This document shows positions 8,832-18,165 of a DNA stretch of 64,000 nt, one piece after another. Each line of letters begins with the position of its first letter. Positions within the stretch are counted from its first letter, which is position 1. The translations under genes were made by a program, and so were the position numbers. The stretch is taken from NCBI RefSeq assembly GCF_014836985.1, contig NZ_JACSPU010000007.1, positions 1 to 64,000 on the forward strand, given 5' to 3'. A model generated the notes under the pieces. The model saw nothing but the letters and a program-made list of their open reading frames with translations. It had not been told where the DNA came from and searched no databases. This stretch comes from Planococcus wigleyi (lineage in GTDB: Bacteria; Bacillota; Bacilli; Bacillales_A; Planococcaceae).

Positions 8832-10265
8832 ATGACGTATCCGAACTGGTTGAGCCAGCGGAGTTATTTGAGTGGAGACCGTATGGCCTTGTCATTCGAA
8901 GAGCGGCAATGGACATTTTCAGAAATCAATGATCTGGCGCTTGTTTATGCCGGCAAATTGTCAGCACTTGGCGTTAAAGCCGATTCGCGTGTAGCCATCC
9001 TTGCCAAGTCCAATCCTGATTTTGTTTTTGTCATGTACGGCTGCCTTCATTTAGGCTGTGAGATGGTCATGTTGAATGAGCGTTTGGCGAAAGCTGAACT
9101 GGCCTATCAAATTGAAGATGCCCAGGTAAATTATGTATTGGTGGTTGATGTCCTGAAGGAGAAAATAGACGCAGCCAATGTGATTTTGTTCAGCCAATTG
9201 GATGAAACGGAACCGGCAGCATTCGAACCGCAAAAACAATGGCAACAGGACCGCACCATTTCGATCATGTATACCTCGGGTACTACTGGGAACCCGAAAG
9301 GAGTCCGTCAGACAGCCGAGAATCATTTCTCCAGTGCAGTTTCATCAGCGCTTAATATAGGAATTGCCCCTGAAGATGTCTGGCTTTGTTCAGTCCCGCT
9401 GTTCCACATCAGCGGTTTTTCGATTCTCATGAGATCGCTAATCTACGGTATGGGAGTGCGGTTGTATGAAAAATTCGATGCCCAGCGCAGTGCAGAGGAA
9501 ATCTGCAACGGCACGGTGACGTATATGTCCATGGTCGGGGTGATGCTGGAGCGTATTCTGGCAAATGTGGAAGAAGCCGCAATGCCGGCTTCTCCCCGTT
9601 TCAAAGCGATTCTTGCAGGAGGAGGACCGATTCCGGTCGCCTACATCAATCGCGCAGAAAAATGTGGAATTCCAGTGCTGCAGACATACGGCATGACGGA
9701 AACCTCTTCTCAGACCACCACTTTGCAATCAGCGGATGCCGAACAAAAAATTGGCTCTTCCGGCAAACCGCTGTTTTTATATCAAGTGAAAATTGATGGC
9801 ACAGAGGAACCGGGAGAAAAAGGCGAAATCCTTATTCACGGTCCTCAAGTCACGCCTGGATACATCGGCAAATTTGCTGAACGGAAAGTTCAGGAAGACG
9901 GCTGGCTCCATACCGGAGATATCGGTTATTTAGATAATGAAGGGTTTTTATTTGTGGTGGATCGCCGTTCAGACCTGATTGTTTCAGGTGGGGAAAATGT
10001 CTATCCCGCTGAAATTGAAAAAGTGTTGCTGGCCCATCCCGCTGTCCGTGAAGCCGGTGTATGCGGTGGGCCGAGTGATAAATGGGGAGAAGTTCCCGTA
10101 GCGTTCGTGGTGTTGAACAAAGAAGCGACGGCGGATGAGTTGTTAGTGTATTGCCGCGAGCAGATCGCTTCTTATAAAGTGCCAAAGCAGCTGCTGTTTG
10201 TTGAGGAGCTGCCCCGTAATGCCTCCAACAAGCTGTTGAGAAGAGAGTTGAGAACATGGCTGTAA
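8832..10265 (+). CDS. menE: o-Succinylbenzoate-CoA ligase MenE
   Basis: Adenylating enzyme that activates o-succinylbenzoate to its CoA ester, the MenB substrate. The 477-residue ANL-family protein has the P-loop-like MYTSGTTGNPKG near residue 150, the TYGMTETSSQ motif, GWLHTGDIGYLD, the hinge DRRSDLIVSGGENVYPAE and the C-terminal catalytic lysine in ASNKLLRREL. The ATG at 8832 follows AAAGGA by about 10 bases; a longer reading frame back into menB is not the gene. It overlaps menC by 10 bases. Confidence 0.95.
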   Translation: MTYPNWLSQRSYLSGDRMALSFEERQWTFSEINDLALVYAGKLSALGVKADSRVAILAKSNPDFVFVMYGCLHLGCEMVMLNERLAKAELAYQIEDAQVNYVLVVDVLKEKIDAANVILFSQLDETEPAAFEPQKQWQQDRTISIMYTSGTTGNPKGVRQTAENHFSSAVSSALNIGIAPEDVWLCSVPLFHISGFSILMRSLIYGMGVRLYEKFDAQRSAEEICNGTVTYMSMVGVMLERILANVEEAAMPASPRFKAILAGGGPIPVAYINRAEKCGIPVLQTYGMTETSSQTTTLQSADAEQKIGSSGKPLFLYQVKIDGTEEPGEKGEILIHGPQVTPGYIGKFAERKVQEDGWLHTGDIGYLDNEGFLFVVDRRSDLIVSGGENVYPAEIEKVLLAHPAVREAGVCGGPSDKWGEVPVAFVVLNKEATADELLVYCREQIASYKVPKQLLFVEELPRNASNKLLRRELRTWL

Positions 10266-11317
10266 CCATCCGGGACATCCAGTTGGAAACGGTGCGGCAA
10301 CCGCTGCGGAAACCGTTTAAAACGGTGCTGCAGCAAGTGGAAGAGCGTGAAGTGATCATTGTGTCGGTGACCGGTGATAAAGGGCATGTCGGCTACGGGG
10401 AATGCGTGGCTTTCGAAACGCCCTGGTATACAGAAGAGACGATTACAGGCTGCCGTTTTGTATTGGAGCATTCGTTGCTGCCGCTTCTTGCCGGTAAAAC
10501 CATCGGCCATCCGAGCGAAGTTTGGGAGTTGTTCAAAACGCTCAAAGGCAACCGGATGGCTAAAGCGGCGGTTGAAATGGCGGTATGGGATTTGTTCGCC
10601 AAAGTGGACCAACAACCATTGTGGAAGTTTCTGGGAGGTTCCCGGCAATCGATTCCAGCAGGCGTGGTTGTAGCTGCGGACCCTTCAAAAATAGCAGAGC
10701 AGGTGGCACAAGCTGTGAACTCCGGTTACCGGCGAATAAAAATAAAGATACACCCTGAAACAGATCGTACTTTAATGAAAACGATTGTTGCCGCTTACCC
10801 GGAACTCCTGTTTTTTGCAGATGCCAATGGCAGTTTCCAGACACACAGTGTTGAACGATTGAAAACATTCGACGATATCGGCTTTACGCTGATTGAACAG
10901 CCTTTTGGCGAACGGCAATGGGAGTTGCATGCACAGGCGAAAAAAGAGCTGGACACGAAGATCTGTTTGGATGAAAGCATTGCCTCTGTGGAAGATATGC
11001 AGGAAATGATTGACCGGGAAGCCGGCGACATTATCGTCTTGAAAATGAGCCGGCTTGGGGGATGGACAGAAACATTAAAAGTGATCGAACTGTGCCGGAC
11101 CCATTCCATCGGTACCTGGGTCGGGGGAATGATTGAATTCGGCGTTTCCAAAGCCCATAATCTGGCTTTGGCATCGTTGCCGGGAATCATCTACCCTGGT
11201 GATTTTTCAGCTTCCGGACATTTCTGGGAGAAAGATATCATCGAGCCTGAAATCATAGTAGAAAATGGCGAAATCGTTTTGAGCGATCAACCGGGAATCG
11301 GTTATACAGTGGTCTGA
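10256..11317 (+). CDS. menC: o-Succinylbenzoate synthase MenC
   Basis: Enolase-superfamily enzyme that dehydrates SHCHC to o-succinylbenzoate. The 353-residue protein shows the lysine pair in YRRIKIKIHP near residue 164, the metal-ligand aspartate in FFADANGSF, glutamate in LIEQPF, aspartate in CLDESIAS and the lysine in IIVLKMSRLGG. The ATG lies inside the end of menE. Last gene of the operon; its stop lies in the stem of the operon terminator. Related N-acylamino-acid racemases have similar sequences, but the men context makes MenC the call. Confidence 0.94.
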   Translation: MAVTIRDIQLETVRQPLRKPFKTVLQQVEEREVIIVSVTGDKGHVGYGECVAFETPWYTEETITGCRFVLEHSLLPLLAGKTIGHPSEVWELFKTLKGNRMAKAAVEMAVWDLFAKVDQQPLWKFLGGSRQSIPAGVVVAADPSKIAEQVAQAVNSGYRRIKIKIHPETDRTLMKTIVAAYPELLFFADANGSFQTHSVERLKTFDDIGFTLIEQPFGERQWELHAQAKKELDTKICLDESIASVEDMQEMIDREAGDIIVLKMSRLGGWTETLKVIELCRTHSIGTWVGGMIEFGVSKAHNLALASLPGIIYPGDFSASGHFWEKDIIEPEIIVENGEIVLSDQPGIGYTVV

Positions 11318-11343
11318 ATCAATTATGGTTCAGACCTTTTTTA
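11311..11343 (+). terminator. men operon terminator
   Basis: GGTCTGAA pairs with TTCAGACC across a short loop and is followed by six T residues. The menC TGA lies inside the stem. Confidence 0.88.
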
Positions 11344-11472
11344 TCAGGTGGAATTTTTGTTTGCAGTTGGGAAATAATATGAGACAATGAATAAAAATTA
11401 ACAGTAATGAATAATTAGCGGTTGTGATCATTCTTTTAAAGATCTGAGGGAAGAAGCCAGGGAGGTGCATCC

Positions 11473-12192
11473 ATGTTTTTGAATCGAATCAGTTTATTGA
11501 AAGAAGAAATCGACGATTATGGACAGTATCCTTTTACTGTTCCTTCGATCGGCACTATGGATCAACTGGATTTGAGCAATCCAATTACTTTTTTTGTAGG
11601 GGAGAATGGCTCGGGCAAGTCTACATTGCTCGAGGCCATAGCGGATAAATGTGGTTTTAATACAGCTGGAGGAGGCCGCAATAATACCTATGAAGTCCAT
11701 GCCGCTGAATCGGCATTGGGCGACTATATCCGGCTTTCCTGGATGCCGAAAGTCACGAATGGGTTCTTTATGCGTGCGGAATCGTTTTACAACTTTGCCA
11801 CACATCTTGAAGAAATCGACGGGGATGGTTTCCAATCGTATGGAGGCCGTTCCTTGCACGAACAATCACACGGTGAATCATTCCTGTCTTTGTTCTTGAA
11901 CCGTTTTAACGGCCGTGCCCTGTATTTGCTGGACGAGCCCGAGGCAGCATTATCGCCGCAGCGGCAATTGACGTTTCTGCGAATATTGAAGGATTTGATT
12001 GATGAGGAAAATTGCCAGTTCATCATCGCGACCCATTCGCCTATTCTTCTTGGCTATCCGGATGCCAAAATCTTGAGCTTTGATGGCGGCTCCATTGAAG
12101 AAATCGATTATGAAATGACAGACCATTACCGAATCACTAAATATTTTCTGGACCATCGGGAAAAGTTTTTGAAAGAGATTTTGGAGGATTGA
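11473..12192 (+). CDS. Stand-alone AAA/ABC-type ATPase of unknown role
   Basis: A 239-residue soluble ATPase with Walker A (GENGSGKST, residues 43-51), an ABC-signature-like HGESFLSLF near residue 137, Walker B with catalytic glutamate (ALYLLDEPEAAL near 150) and an H-loop histidine (IATHSPILLG near 186). There is no transmembrane partner, and no nuclease or TOPRIM gene adjacent, so it resembles the predicted ATPases of COG3910 and not a transport ABC subunit. GGAGGT lies just upstream of the ATG. Substrate and partner are unknown. Confidence 0.85.
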   Translation: MFLNRISLLKEEIDDYGQYPFTVPSIGTMDQLDLSNPITFFVGENGSGKSTLLEAIADKCGFNTAGGGRNNTYEVHAAESALGDYIRLSWMPKVTNGFFMRAESFYNFATHLEEIDGDGFQSYGGRSLHEQSHGESFLSLFLNRFNGRALYLLDEPEAALSPQRQLTFLRILKDLIDEENCQFIIATHSPILLGYPDAKILSFDGGSIEEIDYEMTDHYRITKYFLDHREKFLKEILED

Positions 12193-12253
12193 CAAGCCGT
12201 CGTACAATGGAAGAAAATGAGAATCATTAGTATAAACAAAAGGTGGGGTGAAT

Positions 12254-12922
12254 GTGACAAATTCGGAGAGAGCAGCCATAAAAAATCTTGCTGTCGGCAT
12301 GCCGGAAAAGATGGTCTATGGAGACGGCAAAACTATGGAAACGGCTATACGAAAAAAACAGGTGGAAGAAGTATATTTAACCAAAGATGGTTTCGAGGGA
12401 GATGGCGTGGCGGACCTGAAGCACCATGGGGGACCGGATCGCGCTGTCTGCATTTATCCTTATGAACATTATGATTACTGGAATGGCCATTTCGGCACAC
12501 AATTGCCCCACGCTGCTTTTGGAGAAAACCTGACAGTAACGAATATGCTGGAGCAGGATGTCTGCATTGGCGATATTTTTCAGGTGGGAGAAGCCATTAT
12601 TCAAGTGACGCAGGGTAGAGTTCCTTGCCATACAATCGACAAGCGGCTCGATATGAAGCCGCTGCTGAAAGACATGGTTAAGACAGGCTATACAGGATAT
12701 TTATGCCGAGTCCTGGAAGAAGGGACAATCAGAGCCGATTCAACCATCCGTTTAGTATCGAAAGATCCTCAACAAGTATCGGTTCTCTATGCCAATGAAA
12801 TCAATTTCCATCGCCCGAAAGATGTTGATGGCATCGTCAAAGTGCTTGAAGCGGAAGAACTTGCAGATGAATGGCGGCAATTTCTGACAAAGCGGTTGAT
12901 TAAGCTGACTTCTGGAAAGTAG
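12254..12922 (+). CDS. MOSC domain protein (YiiM-like)
   Basis: A 222-residue protein with the MOSC fold shared with molybdenum-cofactor sulfurases: GFEGDGVADLKHHGGPDRAVCIYPYEHYDYW, then FGENLTVTNM and the conserved cysteine in QGRVPCHTIDKRL. Bacterial YiiM-type proteins reduce N-hydroxylated compounds, but the function here is inferred only. GTG at 12254 is preferred because AGGTGG ends 7 bases upstream; GTG at 12248 is too close to that site. It ends before a convergent terminator shared with the zinc-binding lipoprotein gene. Confidence 0.85.
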   Translation: MTNSERAAIKNLAVGMPEKMVYGDGKTMETAIRKKQVEEVYLTKDGFEGDGVADLKHHGGPDRAVCIYPYEHYDYWNGHFGTQLPHAAFGENLTVTNMLEQDVCIGDIFQVGEAIIQVTQGRVPCHTIDKRLDMKPLLKDMVKTGYTGYLCRVLEEGTIRADSTIRLVSKDPQQVSVLYANEINFHRPKDVDGIVKVLEAEELADEWRQFLTKRLIKLTSGK

Positions 12923-12942
12923 CATACCTTTTCTTTCCCATC

Positions 12943-12982
12943 AAAAAGCACGGCAGCGAAATTTCAGCTGCCGTGCTTTTTA
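12943..12982. terminator. Bidirectional terminator between MOSC gene and znuA
   Basis: A roughly 14-bp stem (AAAAGCACGGCAGC and complement) with A-run and T-run on opposite sides separates two convergent genes. Confidence 0.92.
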
Positions 12983-13001
12983 ATGGATTGGTGTACCTTT
13001 T

Positions 13002-13988
13002 TTATTTCAGAATTGTTTCCAGTACCTGCAGATTTTTTTCCATTAAGGTGAAGTAAGTTTCTTCGTTGTCGATATCCTCCTGTGTCAATACACCGAGATT
13101 ATGCATTTGAATCGCTTCTGCACCTACTTCGTTTTGAATGACTTCCGTCAAATTGGAAGAAACATTTTGTTCGAAGACAATGTTCTGAACGTCTTTTTCT
13201 TTCGCCAAATCGACGATTTTGGTCAACTCTTTTTGCGATGGTTCATCCTGGCTGTTCAATCCTGCAATCGCAACTTGTTCAAAGCCATAAGGTTCAGAAA
13301 GGTAGCTGAAAGCCGCGTGAGAGACGAAGAAAGTATCTTTGCTGACACGTTCAGACAAAGCTTCGAAGGATCGATCCAAAGTCTCTAACTCCGCAACCAG
13401 TTCCGTATAATTGCTTTCGTAAACTTCTGCATTTTCCGGATCAGCCTGTGTCAACGAAACCTTGATGGATTCCGCCAGTTTCTCGCTAAGCATCGGAGAC
13501 ATCCAGACATGTGGGTCAGTAGAACCGTGATCATGGCCATCGTGGCTTTCCGCTTCTTCGGCATGTGCTTCATCATGCTCTTCTTCGTGTTCCTCTTCTT
13601 TATGGCCAAGAGCTGCTTCCAGGTCTTCATCTGAAATCTGATCGGCTGTGGCAATGAATTCGACGTTTTCATTCTGTAAAGTTTGTTTGGCGCTGTCGAT
13701 AAATCCTTCCAGCCCCAGACCGATTGAAAACATCAAATCAGCATCTGCCAACTTGATCATCTCTTGCTGTGTAGGTTCAAAAGTATGTTCATTTGAACCT
13801 GCCGGATAGATTGATCGGACATCGACCAAATCTCCAGCAATGCGCTCAGTGAAATAAGTCAGGGGATAAACTGTTGTGTACACCTGCAGTTTTTCCGGAT
13901 CTCCATCCACGCTTTGTGCTTCTTCACTTGTCTTTCCACAAGCTGCCAATAACAAAATCAAGGGTACCAATAATAGAATCTTTTTCAT
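13002..13988 (-). CDS. znuA: Zinc ABC transporter substrate-binding lipoprotein (ZnuA/AdcA type)
   Basis: Captures Zn2+ outside the membrane for an ABC importer. The 328-residue protein starts with a lipoprotein signal ending in LLLAACGKT, then a cluster A-I metal-binding fold: histidines in NEHTFEPTQ, DPHVWMSP and SHAAFSYL, and an acidic ligand in LNSQDEPSQ. Between strands is a loop rich in His, Glu and Asp (about residues 130-155), typical of zinc rather than manganese proteins. The ATG at 13988 follows GGAGG; a TTG two codons earlier touches that site. No permease or ATPase gene lies beside it, so its importer must be encoded elsewhere. Confidence 0.9.
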   Translation of the reverse strand: MKKILLLVPLILLLAACGKTSEEAQSVDGDPEKLQVYTTVYPLTYFTERIAGDLVDVRSIYPAGSNEHTFEPTQQEMIKLADADLMFSIGLGLEGFIDSAKQTLQNENVEFIATADQISDEDLEAALGHKEEEHEEEHDEAHAEEAESHDGHDHGSTDPHVWMSPMLSEKLAESIKVSLTQADPENAEVYESNYTELVAELETLDRSFEALSERVSKDTFFVSHAAFSYLSEPYGFEQVAIAGLNSQDEPSQKELTKIVDLAKEKDVQNIVFEQNVSSNLTEVIQNEVGAEAIQMHNLGVLTQEDIDNEETYFTLMEKNLQVLETILK

Positions 13989-14002
13989 ATTCAACCTCCA
14001 AA

Positions 14003-14017
14003 ATGTAACGATTACGT
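14003..14017. promoter_or_regulatory. Zur-like box upstream of znuA
   Basis: ATGTAACGATTACGT has the 7-1-7 layout of the Bacillus Zur box (TCGTAATNATTACGA). One half matches well and the other about four of seven bases. It lies 15 bp before the znuA start, where bound repressor would block transcription. Assignment is by memory of the consensus. Confidence 0.6.
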
Positions 14018-14075
14018 TTTAATGACTATTTGAATATTACAGGAAGCTCTTTAAAAACACAAGAAAAACCACCAA

Positions 14076-14306
14076 TTATTTTTTTGGTGGCCATTCTTCC
14101 GGGACAAAATCAATCCCGCCTTTATGGAAAGGGTGACAGCTCAAAATGCGTTTTGCTGCCAAATATCCGCCTTTCAATGCGCCGTGCTTCTCGACCGCTT
14201 CGATGCCATAATGGGAACAGGTCGGATAGAAACGGCAGCTTGGTGGAGACAATGGCGAGATGAACCGCTGGTAGAAGCGGAAAATCTTCAGTAAAACCGT
14301 CTTCAT
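14076..14306 (-). CDS. yidD: Membrane protein insertion efficiency factor YidD
   Basis: A 76-residue protein with the YidD signature: an amphipathic N-terminus ([17 protein letters not shown]), [20 protein letters not shown] with two conserved cysteines, then [24 protein letters not shown]. YidD proteins lie on the inner face of the membrane and help YidC insert membrane proteins. In many genomes yidD sits with rnpA-yidC; here it is a lone gene, as ytjA is in B. subtilis. Confidence 0.93.
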   Translation of the reverse strand: MKTVLLKIFRFYQRFISPLSPPSCRFYPTCSHYGIEAVEKHGALKGGYLAAKRILSCHPFHKGGIDFVPEEWPPKK

Positions 14307-14413
14307 GATTGTTCAGCTCTTTTCGGGTAAGTTCTTTATATGTTTATTGTAGGGGCATAAGAGGTATAAATAAAGTATAAGAACTTATCAAACTAACTGG
14401 AGTGTGATTGGAA

Positions 14414-14860
14414 ATGTCAAACGAATTAAACCACGAATTAAACGTACAGGTGGCTACATGGTCTGTAGCTTATACAAAATTACATAATTTTCATTGGTAC
14501 GTGAAAGGGCCTTCGTTCTTTACTCTACATGTAAAATTTGAAGAATTGTATAACGAAGCAACCCTTCATATGGATGAAATCGCTGAGCGCTTGTTGGCAT
14601 TGGGCGGAAAACCGGTCGCTACAATGAAAGAGCAGCTTGAGCTGTCCGTTATTGAAGAAGCAAACAAAAAAGAAACAGCCGAAGAAATGGTTGATACCGT
14701 TGTCAGTGACTACGACAAAATCATGAAATCTTTGAAAAAAGGCATGGAATTGGCGGCTGAAGACGGCGACGACATGACAGAAGATATGCTGAATGCTATT
14801 CACCAGAACCTCGAAAAACATTCTTGGATGTTATCAGCATTCCTGGGTGAAAAGAAGTAA
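14414..14860 (+). CDS. dps: Dps-family DNA-binding ferritin
   Basis: A 148-residue four-helix ferritin-like protein that oxidises and stores iron in a 12-subunit shell and protects DNA in stress. The inter-subunit ferroxidase residues are present: HNFHWYVKG near residue 29, then [30 protein letters not shown]. The N-terminus ([10 protein letters not shown]) is short. ATG at 14414 is preferred, with GGAGTG 9 bases upstream; a TTG two codons earlier is too near that site. A terminator separates it from ytkD. Confidence 0.92.
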   Translation: MSNELNHELNVQVATWSVAYTKLHNFHWYVKGPSFFTLHVKFEELYNEATLHMDEIAERLLALGGKPVATMKEQLELSVIEEANKKETAEEMVDTVVSDYDKIMKSLKKGMELAAEDGDDMTEDMLNAIHQNLEKHSWMLSAFLGEKK

Positions 14861-14873
14861 AATAGAACTATAC

Positions 14874-14904
14874 AAGCGTACACTGAATTCTAGTGTACGC
14901 TTTT
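14874..14904 (+). terminator. dps terminator
   Basis: An 11-bp perfect stem (AAGCGTACACT and complement) with a 7-nt loop and a short T-run, 13 bases after the dps stop. Confidence 0.85.
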
Positions 14905-14926
14905 CCTATGGCATCGGGGTGAAAAA

Positions 14927-15385
14927 ATGCAGTATACAGATTTAAACGGTTATTTATGTCAATTATCATTCGAAGAAAACAGCTTCTCAATTGAGAGCAG
15001 ACATGTGTTGGTGATTAGCCGTTACAAAGGGCAATGGCTATTGACACGGCATAATGAGCGCGGACTGGAATTTCCCGGAGGCAAAGTAGAAGCGGGTGAA
15101 AGTTTACAGGAGGCGGCGATGAGGGAAGTTTATGAAGAAACGGGCGCTCATCTGAAGGACCTAGAATGGTTTGCAGAATACGTGGTTTTTTCGGAAATTC
15201 CTTTTTGCAAAACGGTCTTTACAGGGGAAATCGGAAAAATTGATCGGATCCCGTTTCTTGAAACGCAAGGAATCGTGTTATCAGGAAATTTGGAGTTGGA
15301 CGACAGCTACAGTTTTTTGATGAAAGACGAAGGAATGAAGACAATAATAGAGAAGGTGAAGCAACTTGGAAAATGGAATGATTGA
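14927..15385 (+). CDS. ytkD: Nudix hydrolase YtkD-like nucleoside triphosphatase
   Basis: A 152-residue Nudix hydrolase with a complete Nudix box starting at GGKVEAGES near residue 52 and ending REVYEETGA. B. subtilis YtkD hydrolyses 8-oxo-dGTP and related nucleotides, and pairing with dps suggests oxidative-stress protection; the substrate here is inferred. The ATG follows GGGGTG. The end overlaps the next gene by 20 bases. Confidence 0.88.
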   Translation: MQYTDLNGYLCQLSFEENSFSIESRHVLVISRYKGQWLLTRHNERGLEFPGGKVEAGESLQEAAMREVYEETGAHLKDLEWFAEYVVFSEIPFCKTVFTGEIGKIDRIPFLETQGIVLSGNLELDDSYSFLMKDEGMKTIIEKVKQLGKWND

Positions 15386-16148
15386 TAAAAAGAAACCTTA
15401 TCCATCACCGAATCCTCATGTCCGTTTGATGGAAATTATTTATTGGTCGGAAGGATTAAGGGTAAAAGGCATGCTGGCAGAGCCTAAGGAGCCCGGAAAC
15501 TATAGCGGCATTTTGTATTTAAGGGGTGGCATCCAGTCGATCGGAATGGTGCGCCCTGCTCGCATCGCCCAATTTGCGGCACAGGGCTTTGTCGTGTTTG
15601 CGCCTTATTACAGAGGCAACCGGGGTGGTGAAGGCCGTGATGAATTTGCGGGGGCAGACCGGTGGGATGCGGTCCATGCAGTCGATGTCCTGAAGCACTA
15701 CAGCAACGAAAACGTGCATCTGCTGGCGTTTTCAAGAGGCGGCATCATGGCTTTATGGACGGCAATCCTTCGCCCGGATATTGCATCTGTCGTTACGTGG
15801 GCGGGTGTAACAGATACAGTACTGACATATAAAGAGCGGCCGGACATGCGGCGCATGATGAAACGGCTCTATGGCGGGACGCCCAACACAGCATTGGCTG
15901 AATACGAAGAACGCAATCCCTTGTTGCGGATCGAGGAAAGTGCAGCCCCTTTTCTGATCATTCATGGCCTGAAGGATGAAAACGTCTATCCGGCTCAAGC
16001 TTTTCTGTTGGAAGAAGCATTAAAGCTGAATGGGCAGACGCACGAAACCTGGTATTTTCCGGATTACACACATTTTTTTCCGCCGGCAGCAAATCGCCAA
16101 ACAGTACAAGCAGTCTGCAAGTGGATGGGTGAACAAGAAAAAAAATGA
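15366..16148 (+). CDS. ytmA: Alpha/beta hydrolase, YtmA-like S9 peptidase fold
   Basis: A 260-residue alpha/beta hydrolase related to the S9 (prolyl oligopeptidase) catalytic domain without the propeller. Catalytic elements: LLAFSRGGIMALW (nucleophile serine near residue 122), the aspartate in HGLKDENVYPA and the histidine in PDYTHFFPP. The TTG at 15366 lies inside ytkD with AAGGTG 7 bases upstream; ATG at 15378 is an alternative. Coupled to ytkD. True substrate unknown. Confidence 0.85.
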   Translation: MENGMIDKKKPYPSPNPHVRLMEIIYWSEGLRVKGMLAEPKEPGNYSGILYLRGGIQSIGMVRPARIAQFAAQGFVVFAPYYRGNRGGEGRDEFAGADRWDAVHAVDVLKHYSNENVHLLAFSRGGIMALWTAILRPDIASVVTWAGVTDTVLTYKERPDMRRMMKRLYGGTPNTALAEYEERNPLLRIEESAAPFLIIHGLKDENVYPAQAFLLEEALKLNGQTHETWYFPDYTHFFPPAANRQTVQAVCKWMGEQEKK

Positions 16149-16165
16149 TTTAACTGAATCCAAAC

Positions 16166-16200
16166 AAAAAAACCGTTCGGATTTCTCCGAACGGTTTTTT
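16166..16200. terminator. Bidirectional terminator between ytmA and pckA
   Basis: AAAAAACCGTTCGGA pairs with its exact complement around a TTTC loop; works on both strands for two convergent genes. Confidence 0.93.
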
Positions 16201-16209
16201 AACATATGC

Positions 16210-17799
16210 TTATTTTTGAAGTGGTCCGCCGAGTGTAGTAATTTCCGGTGCGACAGTACCGAACTTTTGGAAGTTCTCTTGGAATTTCTGTGCCAATTCC
16301 GTTGCTTTCTGGTCATAAGCTTCTTTGTCTGCCCATGCATTGCGTGGGTTCAATACTTCTGTTGGCACTCCTGGTACTTCTACAGGAATCTCGAGGCCGA
16401 AGATCGCTTCTTTTTCAGTCGGTACGTTGTTCAACTCGCCTTTGATGGCAGCGCGAACCATTGTACGCGTGTAAGAAAGCTTCATGCGGCTGCCGACTCC
16501 GTAGACGCCGCCAGTCCAACCTGTGTTGACAAGGAAGACTTGAACGCCGTGCTCATCGATTTTATTGCCGAGCATTTCTGCATAGACCGTTGCGTGCAAC
16601 GGAAGGAATGGTGAACCGAAGCAAGTAGAGAATGTTGCTTCAGGAGATGTAATGCCGCGTTCTGTACCAGCCAATTTTGATGTATAGCCGCTTAGGAAAT
16701 GGTACATCGCCTGTTCTTTCGTCAACTTGCTGATTGGAGGCAAGACGCCGAATGCATCTGCTGTCAAGAAGACGATCGTTTTCGGATGTCCAGCAATTGA
16801 AGGGTCTACGATATTATCGATTGCCTGCATTGGGTAAGCAGCACGTGTATTTTCAGTCAATGAACCATCGTTGTAGTCAGGGATGCGTGTATCCGGATCC
16901 ACTACCACGTTTTCAAGGACAGAACCAAAACGGATGGCGTCGTAGATTTGTGGTTCGTTTTCGCGTGACAAGTTGATGGTTTTGGCATAGCAGCCGCCTT
17001 CGATATTGAAGACGCCATTATCGGACCAGCCATGCTCGTCATCACCGACCAATTTACGGTCTCCATCAGCTGACAAAGTCGTTTTGCCTGTACCGGACAA
17101 GCCGAAGAACAAAGTCACATCGCCGTCTTGGCCAACGTTCGCTGAACAGTGCATAGGAAGAATGCCTTTTTCAGGCAATAAGTAGTTCATGATTGAGAAG
17201 ATGGACTTCTTCATTTCGCCGGCGTATTCAGTACCCCCGATCAAAATGATGCGTTGTTCCATCGATACGATGATGAATGTTTCTGAAGCGGTCCCATCAA
17301 CTGCAGGGTCTGCCATGAATGTAGGAGCATAGACTACAGTGAATTCAGCTTCATGCGTTTTCAATTCTTCAGCCGTCGGACGGATGAACAATTGGTGGGC
17401 AAACAGATTATGCCACGCGTACTCATTAATAGTTTGGATCGGTACACGGGATTCGTGGTCAGCTCCGGCGAATCCTTTGAATACGTAAAGCGCATCTTTT
17501 TCTTTTAGGTGTTTGAGCACTTTAGCGTACAGGTTTTCGAACACTTCGCTGGAAATCGGACGGTTCACATTGCCCCAGTCGACTTTGTTTTTAGAACTTT
17601 CTTCTTCGACCATGTATTTGTCTTTCGGCGAGCGGCCTGTGTATTTCCCAGTCTCCGCTTTAACAGCGCCTTCCCGTGTCAAAACCGCTTCTCCGCGAGA
17701 TGTTGCTGCTTCCACTAATTGTGGCACTGATAATTGAACATGTACATTTGGGCCAGTCAAAAGATCCTTCAAATCGTTTGCAAAGTTCACTGAAGTCAT
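16210..17799 (-). CDS. pckA: Phosphoenolpyruvate carboxykinase (ATP) PckA
   Basis: Makes phosphoenolpyruvate from oxaloacetate and ATP, the entry step of gluconeogenesis. The 529-residue protein has [11 protein letters not shown] near residue 54, the kinase-1a P-loop [13 protein letters not shown] near residue 233, the metal-binding [22 protein letters not shown] segment, and RTMVRAA in the C-terminal part. The minus-strand promoter carries a CcpN-type operator, matching gluconeogenic control in B. subtilis. Divergent from metK, as in B. subtilis. Confidence 0.97.
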   Translation of the reverse strand: MTSVNFANDLKDLLTGPNVHVQLSVPQLVEAATSRGEAVLTREGAVKAETGKYTGRSPKDKYMVEEESSKNKVDWGNVNRPISSEVFENLYAKVLKHLKEKDALYVFKGFAGADHESRVPIQTINEYAWHNLFAHQLFIRPTAEELKTHEAEFTVVYAPTFMADPAVDGTASETFIIVSMEQRIILIGGTEYAGEMKKSIFSIMNYLLPEKGILPMHCSANVGQDGDVTLFFGLSGTGKTTLSADGDRKLVGDDEHGWSDNGVFNIEGGCYAKTINLSRENEPQIYDAIRFGSVLENVVVDPDTRIPDYNDGSLTENTRAAYPMQAIDNIVDPSIAGHPKTIVFLTADAFGVLPPISKLTKEQAMYHFLSGYTSKLAGTERGITSPEATFSTCFGSPFLPLHATVYAEMLGNKIDEHGVQVFLVNTGWTGGVYGVGSRMKLSYTRTMVRAAIKGELNNVPTEKEAIFGLEIPVEVPGVPTEVLNPRNAWADKEAYDQKATELAQKFQENFQKFGTVAPEITTLGGPLQK

Positions 17800-17854
17800 A
17801 TATATGTACCTTCCTTTTCTGTTATTCCCATGGCGATGGGGAGGATGTATATTC

Positions 17855-17886
17855 GTTCATTAGTATAACACATTAGGTTCATTAGT
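17855..17886 (-). promoter_or_regulatory. pckA promoter region with CcpN-like operator and direct repeats
   Basis: On the minus strand TGTGTTATACT (17862-17872) fits the CcpN operator consensus TRTGHYATAYW at every position, and its last bases form the putative -10 TATACT. GTTCATTAGT occurs twice (17855-17864 and 17877-17886), starts 22 bp apart or two helical turns, which suits cooperative binding. Consensus is recalled from B. subtilis work. Confidence 0.7.
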
Positions 17887-18165
17887 CTATACTAATTCGC
17901 TGCAGAATTGAAAAAATATTGAAATAAGGTTCTATATTAGGGGATTGGGAAGGACGGAGGCCGTTGCTCCTTGGGAAATTCGAAGGTCATATTGTTTTAA
18001 AGATGGGGCTAACTCCCATCATAACAGGAGCTGAATGAAATCACATAATCCCAATGAGAAATTATTGCAGTTTCCTGGCCGATAGGAAAAGAACTTCACG
18101 AATGTTCACTGCGTAGGATGAGAACATTCAGCAATAAAATTTGAGCATTTTATTCGCCGAAATCG
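17887..18165. other. Spacer between the pckA and metK promoters
   Basis: About 280 bp without a convincing gene. GAATGTTC and its complement GAACATTC form an 8-bp inverted repeat at about 18099-18130, too widely spaced for an intrinsic terminator. Nothing else is recognisable. Confidence 0.5.

Noticed and set aside
16030..16614. 194-residue ORF opposite pckA and ytmA
   Set aside because: It crosses a terminator and two real genes, and its composition is that of a shadow frame.
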